Positions 9,802-18,755 are shown, counted from the first letter of the stretch. The stretch: 64,000 bases of DNA from Arcobacter sp. LC1 (GCA_021378565.1 JAACJU010000007.1:41589-105588), one strand, 5' to 3'. Notes: a model not told the origin generated them from the letters alone. Program-made: numbers and translations.

Positions 9802-10566
9802 ATGAATATAAGTGTTGTAATTATCGTTAAAAATGGTGCAAAAACAATGAAAAAATGCCTAGAAGCATTAAAAGACTTTTCTGATGTTGTTGTTTATGAT
9901 AATGGCTCAAGTGATGGAACACAAGATATAATAAAAAGTTTTGCTAGTGTAAAATTAATAGAAGGAGAATTTTTTGGCTTTGGCCCAACTAAAAATAAAG
10001 CTAGTTCTTATGCAAAAAATTCTTGGATTCTAAATTTAGATTGTGATGAAGTCATGGAAGAAAATCTCAATAAAACTTTAAAAAATATAAATTTAGATGA
10101 AAATTGTGTTTATAAAATAAGACTCCATAATTATTATAAAAAAAAGCGTATAAGATATTGCGGTTGGGGTCTTGAATATTCAACCAGATTGTACAATAAA
10201 AATAAAACAACTTTTAATGATAACTTAGTTCATGAAAAAATAATAAAAACCAATTTTAACATAAAAACTTTAGAGGGCAATGTGAAGCATTATTCTTATC
10301 TTAGTATAAGTGATTTTATACAAAAACTTGATATTTATTCTAGTTTGTTTGCGAAAGAATATGCAGGAAAAAGAAAATCATCTCCTTTTAAGGCTATTTC
10401 ACATTCTCTTTTTGCTTTTTTTCGAATTTTTATTTTAAAAAAAGGTTTTCTTGATGGCTTTGAAGGACTGCTTATTTCTTGTTCTAGATCTAATACCGCT
10501 TTTTTTAAATACATGAAATTATATGAAATGAATAGAGAGCTTAAAAATGCAGATAACACATATTAA
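9802..10566 (+). CDS. Family 2 glycosyltransferase, WaaE/KdtX type
   Basis: The product has 254 residues and a GT-A fold. It begins with ISVVIIVKNG, has YDNGSSDGT as the nucleotide-binding segment, and contains FGPTKN followed by LNLDCDEVME, in which DCD is the metal-binding DXD equivalent. The FGPTKN plus D-x-DE pattern is typical of WaaE/KdtX enzymes that add a beta-1,4-glucose to heptose I of the inner core. The strong ribosome binding site AAGGAAA precedes the ATG. The 3' end overlaps the next glycosyltransferase by 20 bases, indicating coupled translation. The sugar donor is inferred from the family only. Confidence 0.85.
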   Translation: MNISVVIIVKNGAKTMKKCLEALKDFSDVVVYDNGSSDGTQDIIKSFASVKLIEGEFFGFGPTKNKASSYAKNSWILNLDCDEVMEENLNKTLKNINLDENCVYKIRLHNYYKKKRIRYCGWGLEYSTRLYNKNKTTFNDNLVHEKIIKTNFNIKTLEGNVKHYSYLSISDFIQKLDIYSSLFAKEYAGKRKSSPFKAISHSLFAFFRIFILKKGFLDGFEGLLISCSRSNTAFFKYMKLYEMNRELKNADNTY

Positions 10567-11575
10567 TTTAGCCAAGTGTTTTAGGGGTGGAGAGAGACAA
10601 ACTTTTTTGCTAATTAATGAATTAGCAAAAGAAAATCTAAAACAAAAATTAATAATGAGATATAATACTAGCTTTGAAGAAGTATGCAAAAATATAAATA
10701 ATTTAGAAATTATAAAAATAAAAAAGCCTTATTTTCTTAGTCTTAATAAGCTCAAAAATTCACAAATTATACATGCTCATGAGACTAAAGCAGCGCAATT
10801 ATCATTTTTTGCAAATTTGATTTTTAAGATTCCTTATATTATTACAAGAAGAGTAGATAATAAAATAAAGAATAATTTTTTAAATGCAAAGATGTACAAA
10901 AATGCTTCTTTTTGCGCTTGCTTATCAAAGGCTGTTGAAAAAACTATAACTAGATTATCAAAAGATGTAAATATTAAGATAATTCCGAGTGCTTTTAGTA
11001 AAGCGAAGGAAAATTCAAAAGAAATAAAAAAAATCAAGAAAAAATTTAAAGATAAATTTTTATTAGGTAATATTGGCGAATTAGACAACGGACACAAGGG
11101 ACAGTTTTATTTGCTTGAGGTTGCTAAGAAACTTCAAATTACTCATCCGCAAATCCATCTTATTTTTTTAGGCAAAGGAGAAGATTTGCAAGACTATAAA
11201 AACCAAGTAAAGGACTTAAATAATGTAACTTTTGAAGGCTTTGTTTCTAATACACAAGATTATATAAAATGCTTTGACTTATTTGTTTTTCCCTCCTTAC
11301 ATGAAGGCCTAGGTTCATCTTTACTTGATGTTATGCAAGGAGGTGTTCCAATCATTGCTTCAAAAGTTGGTGGTATTCCTGAGCTAATAAGAGATGGAGA
11401 AAATGGACTTTTAGTTCCTGCAAAAAATTCTGATGAAATATATAAAAAAATAGTTTTACTTTATGAAAAAGAAGATTTAAGAAAAAACTTAAGCTCAAAA
11501 GCTTTAGCGGGACTTGAAAAATATTCTCCTTTGAATATGGCAAAAAGTTATATGAAATTATATGAATTACTTTAG
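10547..11575 (+). CDS. Family 4 glycosyltransferase
   Basis: The 342-residue protein has a GT-B fold. The N-terminal half begins ITHINLAKCFRGGERQ, with the Gly-Gly-x-x-x loop common in GT4 enzymes. The C-terminal half carries the donor site HEGLGSSLLDVMQGG followed by IASKVGGIPELI and ENGLLVP. The second acid of the usual E-x7-E pair is aspartate here, a conservative change also found in active relatives. It overlaps the preceding glycosyltransferase by 20 bases. No gene follows for 120 bases, so it probably ends the first LOS transcription unit. The sugar and linkage cannot be told from sequence. Confidence 0.85.
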   Translation: MQITHINLAKCFRGGERQTFLLINELAKENLKQKLIMRYNTSFEEVCKNINNLEIIKIKKPYFLSLNKLKNSQIIHAHETKAAQLSFFANLIFKIPYIITRRVDNKIKNNFLNAKMYKNASFCACLSKAVEKTITRLSKDVNIKIIPSAFSKAKENSKEIKKIKKKFKDKFLLGNIGELDNGHKGQFYLLEVAKKLQITHPQIHLIFLGKGEDLQDYKNQVKDLNNVTFEGFVSNTQDYIKCFDLFVFPSLHEGLGSSLLDVMQGGVPIIASKVGGIPELIRDGENGLLVPAKNSDEIYKKIVLLYEKEDLRKNLSSKALAGLEKYSPLNMAKSYMKLYELL

Positions 11576-11643
11576 ATGAATTTAAAATATATTTTATTTT
11601 TTTTCAAAAAATAAGCTTAATAGTATCCATAGCTTAAAATTGC

Positions 11644-11649
11644 TATAAT
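11644..11649 (+). promoter_or_regulatory. Sigma-70 -10 box (TATAAT) before the EptC-like gene
   Basis: TATAAT lies 48 bases before the start at 11697, in an AT-rich stretch with no good -35, as is usual in Campylobacter. The 10-base palindrome ATGAATTCAT follows at 11651-11660, near the expected transcript start. Confidence 0.6.
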
Positions 11650-11696
11650 CATGAATTCATAAAAATTTTAAACAATTTTTAGTACAAGGCAAAGGT

Positions 11697-13517
11697 ATGA
11701 TAATTGAAGTATTCTTGATATTTTTATTTAATTTTGTACTAGCTAGAAGATTAAAATATACAGGTTTTCAATATCATTTTTATTTGACTTATTCAGACAT
11801 TTTTTACTCTTATCTTATGAGTCTAATATTTACTATATTTTTTATTTTCAATATTAGCATTTTATTTTCTATATTTTTTATAGTCTTGAATATCCTCCTT
11901 TTTTTAGATATTGCACTTTTTCAAGTTTATCAAATAAATTTAGATTATTCATCTTTGAAATTATTTATTTTAAATCCTAAAAGTTTTTTGAAAAATTCTG
12001 ACAATACTCTATCTTTGTTTATTATTTCAAAAAAATTATATTTATTCCCGATATTTGTCACACTCATTATATTTATTTTTTATTTTCATGACTTTTTAAT
12101 ACCTTGGCTTATATTCTCTTATTTTCTATACTTAATTTTTCAATTTGGAAAGGTAAAATTCAAAATAAGTTCTATTTTTTTATATTTTATATTATTGTCT
12201 GCTCTGGGCATTTATTTTTCAAATATTTATGTAACAAAAAATTTATTTTTTAATAGTACTCTTTATTTAGGCATATTTTTAATTCTTCTAATATTTAAAT
12301 ATTTATTTAGAAATATTGATAATACCTTTTTTCAAGTAGAATGCAAAATGCTTGATTTTTTTAATTTAGGAACAAAGAATTTTACAAAACCAAAAAAACA
12401 ATATCAAGATTTTGAAAAAATAGTTCCGCTAAAATTTGTTAAAACTAAAAATTCAAATAAATTAAAAAATTCAAATATTATTTTTATTACGATTGAATCT
12501 TTAAATAAAAAAATATTTTCAGAATTAATAGAAGAGAAAAAGTATACATTTCTTAAAGATTTTAATATTTCATCAAAACATCATTTTGCAATATCATCTA
12601 ATACCTATGAAAGTTTGCAAACGATTTATAATGGCTCATATAAAGAAAAAGATATTTATCCTTTTATTGAAGTTTTAAATGAAAATTCTTATAAGACAAT
12701 CTTTTTTACTCCTCAGGGCTTAAAATATGAAGATACTATGGGCATATTAAATAAATCAGAATTCTCCAAAATTATTTCATCTGATGATAAAAATAACGAT
12801 TGCTGGCTTATGTCAGATGGCAAATATTATAAGGATAATTATCAAATTTTAAAAGAAGCCATAGGTGCCGATAAATATTTTTTGCATATTCTTAATTCTC
12901 AAACTCACACTCCATATAAAATTTGTAATAATGATAAAAATAAAATTATATTACAAGATAAAATACGATATAAGACATCTTTAAATGAGGCATTAGATGA
13001 GTTGGATTCACTTTTTTTGAAAATGAAAAAAGATAATTTACTAGAAAATACTTTGATTATTTTTACGGGTGATCATGGGGAATCTTTTGGAGAGTTAGAA
13101 TATAATGTCCATTCTACAACTTCAACTAAAGAACAAATTGATATACCCTTTTTGATGAAACATACAGATTTAAAAAAAGAAGAATTTTGCTTTTCATCAC
13201 ATTTTGATATTTTACCCACTATTTTATCGCTACTTGGATTAGAACTAAATACTAAAACTCTTGGAGTTTCCTTGTTTGAACAAAACTCACAAGGATTCAT
13301 ATCTTACTCAAAAACAAAATCAAATAAAATTTCAACATCCTTTGCTTTTGTAAGTCCCAATGAAGGGGGCAGAAAAATTTTTATAGATTTAATGTTTCAA
13401 AGATTTTGGATTTTGGATTTTGACGATAGAATTTTAAAAGTCTTAAAAGGCGAAGAAAAAAAAGAAATTTTGTGGGCTTTAAAGATTGCTTTAAAAGAAA
13501 GAAATCTTATAGGCTAA
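11697..13517 (+). CDS. Membrane-anchored alkaline-phosphatase-superfamily transferase, phosphoethanolamine-transferase-like
   Basis: The 606-residue protein has about five hydrophobic segments in its first ~200 residues, then a periplasmic sulfatase-like domain. Metal-site motifs are IESLNKK near residue 265 and FTGDHGES near residue 457, with SQTHTPY between them. The usual nucleophile region of EptA/EptC (C-G-T-A-T-A-x-S-V-P) corresponds to SSNTYESLQTIYN near residue 300, so a Thr or Ser could serve. Relatives move phosphoethanolamine or phosphoglycerol from phospholipid onto lipid A, core heptose or glycans. Its position among LOS genes favours LOS decoration. The missing Cys pair and the divergent site mean the transferred group is uncertain. 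It begins a new transcription unit with its own TATAAT box. Confidence 0.75.
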   Translation: MIIEVFLIFLFNFVLARRLKYTGFQYHFYLTYSDIFYSYLMSLIFTIFFIFNISILFSIFFIVLNILLFLDIALFQVYQINLDYSSLKLFILNPKSFLKNSDNTLSLFIISKKLYLFPIFVTLIIFIFYFHDFLIPWLIFSYFLYLIFQFGKVKFKISSIFLYFILLSALGIYFSNIYVTKNLFFNSTLYLGIFLILLIFKYLFRNIDNTFFQVECKMLDFFNLGTKNFTKPKKQYQDFEKIVPLKFVKTKNSNKLKNSNIIFITIESLNKKIFSELIEEKKYTFLKDFNISSKHHFAISSNTYESLQTIYNGSYKEKDIYPFIEVLNENSYKTIFFTPQGLKYEDTMGILNKSEFSKIISSDDKNNDCWLMSDGKYYKDNYQILKEAIGADKYFLHILNSQTHTPYKICNNDKNKIILQDKIRYKTSLNEALDELDSLFLKMKKDNLLENTLIIFTGDHGESFGELEYNVHSTTSTKEQIDIPFLMKHTDLKKEEFCFSSHFDILPTILSLLGLELNTKTLGVSLFEQNSQGFISYSKTKSNKISTSFAFVSPNEGGRKIFIDLMFQRFWILDFDDRILKVLKGEEKKEILWALKIALKERNLIG

Positions 13518-13537
13518 TTTAAATAAGGAGATTTTTA

Positions 13538-14398
13538 ATGGTTATTAGTGCATTTACATTTATAAAAAATGGTGAAATTCTTGGTTATCCTTTTACCGAA
13601 TCTATTAAATCTGTGTTGTCGATAGTTGATGAATTTATAATTAGCGTTGGTGAAAGTGAGGATGATACTCTTGAATTTATACGAGAATTAAAAGAGCCAA
13701 AAATAAGAATTATAGAAACAAAATGGAATAGTAATATGCGAGATAGTGGCTATGTTTATGGTCAGCAAAAAATGATAGCTCAATTTAATTGTATTGGTGA
13801 TTGGGCATTTTATATCGAAGGTGATGAAGTTGTGCATGAAAAAGATTTAAAAAAAATTGTATCTTGTATGAAAAAATATAAAGATGATGATAGAGTGGAA
13901 GCTATCGCCTTTGATTATTACCACTTTTATGGCAATGCAAATTCTTATCTTTGGAGTCCAGGATGGTATAGAACAGCTCCAAGAATTATAAAAACTTCTG
14001 TACGAAGCTATGCACCTGACGGACTTTTTTGGGTGGTTATAGAAAAAAATAGAAATGGAAGATATCCAAGAGCTGTAAATTGTGGAGCAAAAATATATCA
14101 TTACGGCTGGGTAAGAAGTGAAGCACAGATGAACTTGAAAGCGAAAAAAATTGAAAAATATTGGAATGAAATAGCTAAAAAAACAAATTATAAGAATATG
14201 GATAGTAAGATTATTAAAGAGTTTAAAGGAACTCACCCTAAAGTTATCCAAGCTTGGCTACCTAAAGAAAAAGGGATTTTTAAAACAAACCCAGATTATA
14301 AATTGACAAGTAGACAAAAAAAGCATAGAGTTATGCTGGTATTGGAAAAACTTTTTGGCTTAGAGATGAGCAGAAAATTTTTTAAGTTAGTAAAATAA
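13538..14398 (+). CDS. Glycosyltransferase, GT2-like
   Basis: The 286-residue protein has a GT-A-like start (VISAFTFIKNGEILGYPFTESI, where IKNG matches the GT2 entry motif). A segment FYIEGDEV then follows, with GDE in the place of the metal-binding DXD. The later HYGWVRSEAQMN segment and the aromatic-rich middle are conserved in the LOS-locus glycosyltransferases of Campylobacter as I know them. AAGGAG lies 8 bases before the ATG. The gene sits 20 bases after the EptC-like gene and 28 before waaF. Sugar and acceptor are unknown. Confidence 0.75.
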   Translation: MVISAFTFIKNGEILGYPFTESIKSVLSIVDEFIISVGESEDDTLEFIRELKEPKIRIIETKWNSNMRDSGYVYGQQKMIAQFNCIGDWAFYIEGDEVVHEKDLKKIVSCMKKYKDDDRVEAIAFDYYHFYGNANSYLWSPGWYRTAPRIIKTSVRSYAPDGLFWVVIEKNRNGRYPRAVNCGAKIYHYGWVRSEAQMNLKAKKIEKYWNEIAKKTNYKNMDSKIIKEFKGTHPKVIQAWLPKEKGIFKTNPDYKLTSRQKKHRVMLVLEKLFGLEMSRKFFKLVK

Positions 14399-14426
14399 TG
14401 ATTGATTTAAAAAATAAAGGTAAATA

Positions 14427-15461
14427 ATGAAAATATTTATAGAAATACCTACTTGGCTTGGTGACGCTGTAATGACTAGTCCTGCCATTGAAAATATTAT
14501 AAAAATGTACCCAAAAGCTAAGCTTACATTATTTGGCTCTTTTGTATCTTTGGAAGTTTTAAAAAAGCATCCAAATGTAGAAGAAAATATTTTTGATGAT
14601 TCAAAGCTTGGCGGAAATAGATATAAAAATCTTAGGACTTTGGCTAAGACTGCAGGAAAATTTGATTTAGCATTTTCTTTTAGAAAAAATTTTACAACTA
14701 AATTTTTAATGTTTTTCTTAAAATCTAAAAAGAAATTTATTTATAAAAGATATACAACAACAAAAAATCATCAGAAAAATCATCAGAAAAGACACCAAGT
14801 TCTAAGATACAACGATTTTATAAATAAATCTTTGAGTATAAACCTAGAGGCTGGTGATTTAAAACTATATTTTACAAAATTTAAATTTTCTAAGCCAACA
14901 CTTGGATTAAATCCTGGGGCTACTTATGGAAGTGCAAAAAGATGGTATCCCGAAGAATTTGCCAAAGTAGCTTTGAGTTTACATAAAGAGTATGACATTA
15001 TAATCTTTGGCTCAAAAAATGAAGAAAAAATAGCTAGTGAGATTGAAAAAGAACTCAAAAAAAATAAAGTTAGAAACTATACAAATCTAGCAGGAAAAAC
15101 TACTATTCAAGAATTAGTAGAGATAATCGCTGGGCTTTCATTGTTTCTTACAAATGATAGCGGACCTTTGCATTTAAGTGCTGCTTTTAAGATAAGAACT
15201 TTAGCTATTTTTGGACCAACTAATTTTATGGAAACTTCAGGATGGCACAACGATAATGAGCAAATTATTAAAAAAAATCTAGCTTGTATGCCTTGCATGA
15301 AAAGAGTTTGCCCACTCAAACATCATAAATGCATGAAAGAGCTAAAAGCTAAAGATGTGCTAGCTAGCTTTAATAAAGAAAATGATTTAAGAGCCAAAAC
15401 AAAAGGCAAAGAAAAGAAAGATACTAAAAATTCTAAAAACACTAAAAATAACAAAATATAA
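14427..15461 (+). CDS. waaF: LOS heptosyltransferase II
   Basis: WaaF adds the second heptose to the inner core (GT9). Diagnostic segments are the N-terminal IEIPTWLGDAVMTSPA, the LGLNPGATYGSAKRWYP phosphate-binding stretch, and TNDSGPLHLSAAF with FGPTN near the C-terminus. The CMPCMKRVCPLKHHKCM cysteine cluster at the end is also typical of WaaF. After it, about 30 residues form a Lys/Asn/Thr-rich low-complexity tail that is not part of the enzyme fold. A His/Gln/Lys repeat (NHQKNHQKRHQ) sits near residue 113. In C. jejuni waaF closes the LOS locus; here two more genes follow in tight order. Confidence 0.93.
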   Translation: MKIFIEIPTWLGDAVMTSPAIENIIKMYPKAKLTLFGSFVSLEVLKKHPNVEENIFDDSKLGGNRYKNLRTLAKTAGKFDLAFSFRKNFTTKFLMFFLKSKKKFIYKRYTTTKNHQKNHQKRHQVLRYNDFINKSLSINLEAGDLKLYFTKFKFSKPTLGLNPGATYGSAKRWYPEEFAKVALSLHKEYDIIIFGSKNEEKIASEIEKELKKNKVRNYTNLAGKTTIQELVEIIAGLSLFLTNDSGPLHLSAAFKIRTLAIFGPTNFMETSGWHNDNEQIIKKNLACMPCMKRVCPLKHHKCMKELKAKDVLASFNKENDLRAKTKGKEKKDTKNSKNTKNNKI

Positions 15462-15462
15462 A

Positions 15463-16761
15463 ATGAAGCATAAAATAAAAAATACTAAGCTAAATAATGA
15501 AGTTTTTATTTGGGATAAATATTCAGACCAACCTTATTCAATAAAGAATAAAGAGTATAAAAAAAGCAAAAGAAAAGAAAATTCTTTTGATTATCTTCCT
15601 TTGTTTTTTACTAATCTTTTTGTTTTTCCTTTGGGACTTTTATTCTCATTTTTCTGCCCATCTTTTTCAAAATCCAAAAAAAAGAAATTCGATAATTTTT
15701 TTGCTATGTGTGTGAACTTAGACAAGGGCGAGGAACAAATAAAACTAATAAATGAGCTAGGACTTGAAGATATCCAAATCCGTGTACCTTTGGCAGAACT
15801 ATCTAGGCTTGATGAATATTTTAATTTTGCTAAGAAGTTTAAAAACAAAAAAATTTTAATAAATATTTTGCAAACAAGAGATTTTATAGAAGACAAGGAC
15901 GCTTTAAAACTAGCTTTAGAACAAATTTTTGAAAAGTTTGGAATGCTTACAGATTTATTTCAGATTGGAAATGTAAGCAATAGAACAAAATGGGGATTTT
16001 TCTCAATAAAAGAATATTTAGAATTTTACAAAGTAGCTTATGATTTAAGAAATGAAAAATTTCACGACATTTTATTGCTTGGTTCTTCCACGATAGATTT
16101 TGAATATCATTACACGATAAGGGCACTTTTTAATGCCTATAAAATAAAATACGATATAAATGCCTCCTTGCTTTATGTGGATAGAAGAGGTCAACCCGAA
16201 AATACTCAAATGGGAATTTTTAATTTAAGTAAAAAAATAAATTTCTTATATGCACTTTGTTTTTTAAGTCCAAAAAGTTCTAAAAAAATTTTTATTACTG
16301 AAGCAAATTGGCCTTTGAAAAATACAGCTCCTTTTGCTCCAACGAGCGAAAAAGAATGTGTTAGTGAAGATACTTACACAAATTATATGCTAAGGTATTT
16401 TTTTTTAGCTATGTCTTCGCAAAAAATACAAAAAGTTTATTGGCACCAACTTATAGCAAATGGTTACGGATTAGTTGACAGCAGAGATGGACTCAGAAAA
16501 AGACCTGCTTATTACGCTTTTAAATTTATGCTTAAAATATTAAAAAATGCTAGTTTTGAAAAACTAAAAATCTCTAAGCATATTTATAAAATGAGTCTAA
16601 AAAATGAAAATGAAAAAATCGATATTTTATGGACTTCTTTAGATAATTCTTTTAGCTTAAACAAGTTTTCTAAAGTTTATGATAAAATGGGAAATATTTT
16701 AGAAAACAATATAAAAATAAGTCAAAATCCTATTTACATAATACACAAAGAGAAAAAATGA
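15463..16761 (+). CDS. Membrane-anchored glycoside-hydrolase-like (TIM-barrel) protein of the LOS locus
   Basis: No named function is recognised. The 432-residue protein has one hydrophobic segment at about residues 45-66, followed by Lys-rich sequence, then a domain that reads like a clan-A glycoside hydrolase barrel. The segment FITEANW (Glu280) fits the usual nucleophile strand. QIGNVSNRTKWGF (residues 167-179) fits the acid/base strand, but valine 171 stands where the catalytic Glu of the Asn-Glu pair would be. It may therefore be a binding protein or use another acid. It starts 2 bases after waaF and overlaps the next glycosyltransferase in an ATGA junction, so it belongs to the LOS operon. 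The fold assignment rests on motif reading only. Confidence 0.55.
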   Translation: MKHKIKNTKLNNEVFIWDKYSDQPYSIKNKEYKKSKRKENSFDYLPLFFTNLFVFPLGLLFSFFCPSFSKSKKKKFDNFFAMCVNLDKGEEQIKLINELGLEDIQIRVPLAELSRLDEYFNFAKKFKNKKILINILQTRDFIEDKDALKLALEQIFEKFGMLTDLFQIGNVSNRTKWGFFSIKEYLEFYKVAYDLRNEKFHDILLLGSSTIDFEYHYTIRALFNAYKIKYDINASLLYVDRRGQPENTQMGIFNLSKKINFLYALCFLSPKSSKKIFITEANWPLKNTAPFAPTSEKECVSEDTYTNYMLRYFFLAMSSQKIQKVYWHQLIANGYGLVDSRDGLRKRPAYYAFKFMLKILKNASFEKLKISKHIYKMSLKNENEKIDILWTSLDNSFSLNKFSKVYDKMGNILENNIKISQNPIYIIHKEKK

Positions 16762-17792
16762 AGAATTTAAAGTTTATCAAAGTTAAACCAATCAAGCCAA
16801 CTCAAACTAGGGTTTATTTGCCAAGATTAGTTAGTGAGTTAAAAAAAATATCTTGTCCTAGTGAAATAATTAATTCCAAGATATCAGAAAAAATTCCATC
16901 TTGGCTTAGCTTGCTTTTATTTAATAGACAATTATCTAAGAAAAAAGGAAAAAATGATTTATATTTTTCTTTTGAACAAATATCTTGTGCAGATATTTAT
17001 ATGGCAGATAAAGGGGTTTATAAAACAGCTCTAATGCACGATAAAAAATCTTGCCTAAACCCTTTATGCAAAGTAAAGCTTAGTTTAGAAAAAAAATGCC
17101 TTGAAAATTCCAAGCTAATCATCACTAATTCAAATATGGTAAAAAATGATATTATAAAAACTTATAGTATTAAAGAAGATAAAATCAAGGTACTTAATGC
17201 TGGAATTGCTTTGGGTGATTCAAGATATAATTTTGCTTTTTCAAGACTTAATAAGGAATTTCATATTAGTGAAAATGATAGGCTTATTCTTTTTGTGGGA
17301 AGTAATTTTAAAAAAAATGGAGTAAAAGAATTTTTAGAAATTTTTTCAAAACTTGAAAATAAATTTGTTAAAGCTTTTATTATCGGAGAAGAAGAAAAGC
17401 ATGCCTTTTACGAAAAAATAGCTAAAAAGCTCAAAATCACAAATAGGGTGTATTTTGCAGGAGAAAGACAAGACGTCAGGGATTTTTATATTTTGTGTGA
17501 TATATTCTTGTATCCAACTATGTATGAGCCTTTTGGAGATGCAATTTTAGAAGCTATGAACTGCAAAAGTGTAGTGATTACTACTAAAAATTGTGGTGCT
17601 AGCGAGATTTTGGATAACAAAGATTTACTTATGAATGCTAGCGATGATTTTTCTATAATTACTAAGATTGATAAACTTTTGGCTAATCCTAGTGATTTAC
17701 AAAAAATAAAAGAAGAAAATTTTGAAATATCAAAAAAATATTCAATGAAACAAAATGCAGAAGAAACTTTTAAATTAATATCATCTTTATAA
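16758..17792 (+). CDS. Family 4 glycosyltransferase, WaaG-like
   Basis: The 344-residue protein has a GT-B fold. The N-terminal half contains CADIYMADKGVYKTAL, resembling the acceptor-side segment of WaaG-type LPS glucosyltransferases. The donor half has LILFVGSNFKKNGVKEFLE, then YEPFGDAILEAM with an intact E257-x7-E265 pair, then GASEIL. It probably adds a hexose to a core heptose from UDP- or GDP-sugar. It overlaps the GH-like gene by four bases (ATGA). The next gene, 17880-18755, is a divergent paralogue whose matching glutamates are lysines, so this copy looks like the active member of the pair. Confidence 0.85.
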   Translation: MKNLKFIKVKPIKPTQTRVYLPRLVSELKKISCPSEIINSKISEKIPSWLSLLLFNRQLSKKKGKNDLYFSFEQISCADIYMADKGVYKTALMHDKKSCLNPLCKVKLSLEKKCLENSKLIITNSNMVKNDIIKTYSIKEDKIKVLNAGIALGDSRYNFAFSRLNKEFHISENDRLILFVGSNFKKNGVKEFLEIFSKLENKFVKAFIIGEEEKHAFYEKIAKKLKITNRVYFAGERQDVRDFYILCDIFLYPTMYEPFGDAILEAMNCKSVVITTKNCGASEILDNKDLLMNASDDFSIITKIDKLLANPSDLQKIKEENFEISKKYSMKQNAEETFKLISSL

Positions 17793-17796
17793 AATC

Positions 17797-17835
17797 TTGA
17801 CTAAGTTTATTATCAAAATTATGAAACCTAGTCAA
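17797..17835. repeat. Inverted repeat between LOS genes
   Basis: TTGACTA (17797-17803) and TAGTCAA (17829-17835) are perfect complements around a 25-base loop, just after the WaaG-like gene and before the next promoter. TTT and AAA inside the arms lengthen the possible stem. No T-run follows, so it may be a weak terminator or a protein site. Confidence 0.35.
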
Positions 17836-17849
17836 TAGCCAAAAAGTGC

Positions 17850-17855
17850 TATAAT
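17850..17855 (+). promoter_or_regulatory. Sigma-70 -10 box before the GT4-like paralogue
   Basis: TATAAT lies 30 bases before the ATG at 17880, and GAGG is placed as ribosome binding site at 17871-17874. Confidence 0.6.
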
Positions 17856-17879
17856 TATAAAATTTTTACAGAGGTACAA

Positions 17880-18755
17880 ATGTCACTTATAATTTATTCA
17901 AATAAAAATCCTTTAATTTTAAGGAATTTAGCAAAAGAATTCGATATCAAACAAATAAAAGATAAACAGGGCTTTTTTGAGTCAATTTTTGCTAAAAAGA
18001 TTACAAGCATAGATTTATCTTTTTGTTATGATACTAAAAATATAAATTTAAAATACTTAAAAATATCTAAAATCATTCTAGCAACTTCTAAAAGAATTAA
18101 AGCCCACCTAACCAATGAAGGTATAGAAGAGAAAAAAATTGATGTTTTGTATCCTACTTTTTCTCCAAGAGAAATAAAATTAAAAGAATCAAGAAAAAAA
18201 CTTTTTGAGATTTTAAAAATAAAAGATAAAAAACAAAATATTATTACTTTTAGAGCGAATAATCTTAAAAAATCAGGAGCTAAGGAATTTGTAGATATTA
18301 TAAGAATTCTAAAAGAAAATAATTTTTTAGCTCTTTTGTGTGGGGAACAAAAACAAATAGAAACGCTAAAATTCCAAATCGCCAAGCACTTATCTTTTAA
18401 AAACCTTATTTTACTTGAAGATTTCAGCGATTTAAATATGCTTTATTGTGCTAGTGATATTTTTATTTTACCAAGCCATTTAAAAACTTTCTCTCTTGAC
18501 GCATTAAAAGCTATGTATTATAATTGTGGAGTTTTTATTACAAGAACAAATGATGCAAGTGAAATTTTGGATGTTTTTTCAACACTTGGTAGTCCAGAAG
18601 ATGAAAATACTGAGTTTAAAATATCTGCATTATTGAGTAGCGAAGATAATGATCTTGAGAAAATAAAAAAAACCAATCACAAAATAGCAAAAAAATATAT
18701 TTTAAGCGAAGGGAATAAGCGTTTAAAAATAATAATATCTAGTTTGCAAAAATAA
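17880..18755 (+). CDS. Degenerate family 4 glycosyltransferase paralogue
   Basis: The 291-residue protein aligns with the C-terminal half of its upstream neighbour: FRANNLKKSGAKEFVDII against VGSNFKKNGVKEFLEIF, and PSHLKTFSLDALKAM against PTMYEPFGDAILEAM, then ASEIL in both. Both glutamates of the E-x7-E donor site are lysine here (K202 and K210), and the N-terminal acceptor domain is about 50 residues shorter. It is thus unlikely to be a normal retaining transferase and may be an inactive partner or regulator of LOS synthesis. It has its own TATAAT box and ribosome binding site, and the frame is intact, so it is kept by selection or is a recent degenerate. rpmB follows 71 bases later with a separate promoter. 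Confidence 0.7.
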   Translation: MSLIIYSNKNPLILRNLAKEFDIKQIKDKQGFFESIFAKKITSIDLSFCYDTKNINLKYLKISKIILATSKRIKAHLTNEGIEEKKIDVLYPTFSPREIKLKESRKKLFEILKIKDKKQNIITFRANNLKKSGAKEFVDIIRILKENNFLALLCGEQKQIETLKFQIAKHLSFKNLILLEDFSDLNMLYCASDIFILPSHLKTFSLDALKAMYYNCGVFITRTNDASEILDVFSTLGSPEDENTEFKISALLSSEDNDLEKIKKTNHKIAKKYILSEGNKRLKIIISSLQK

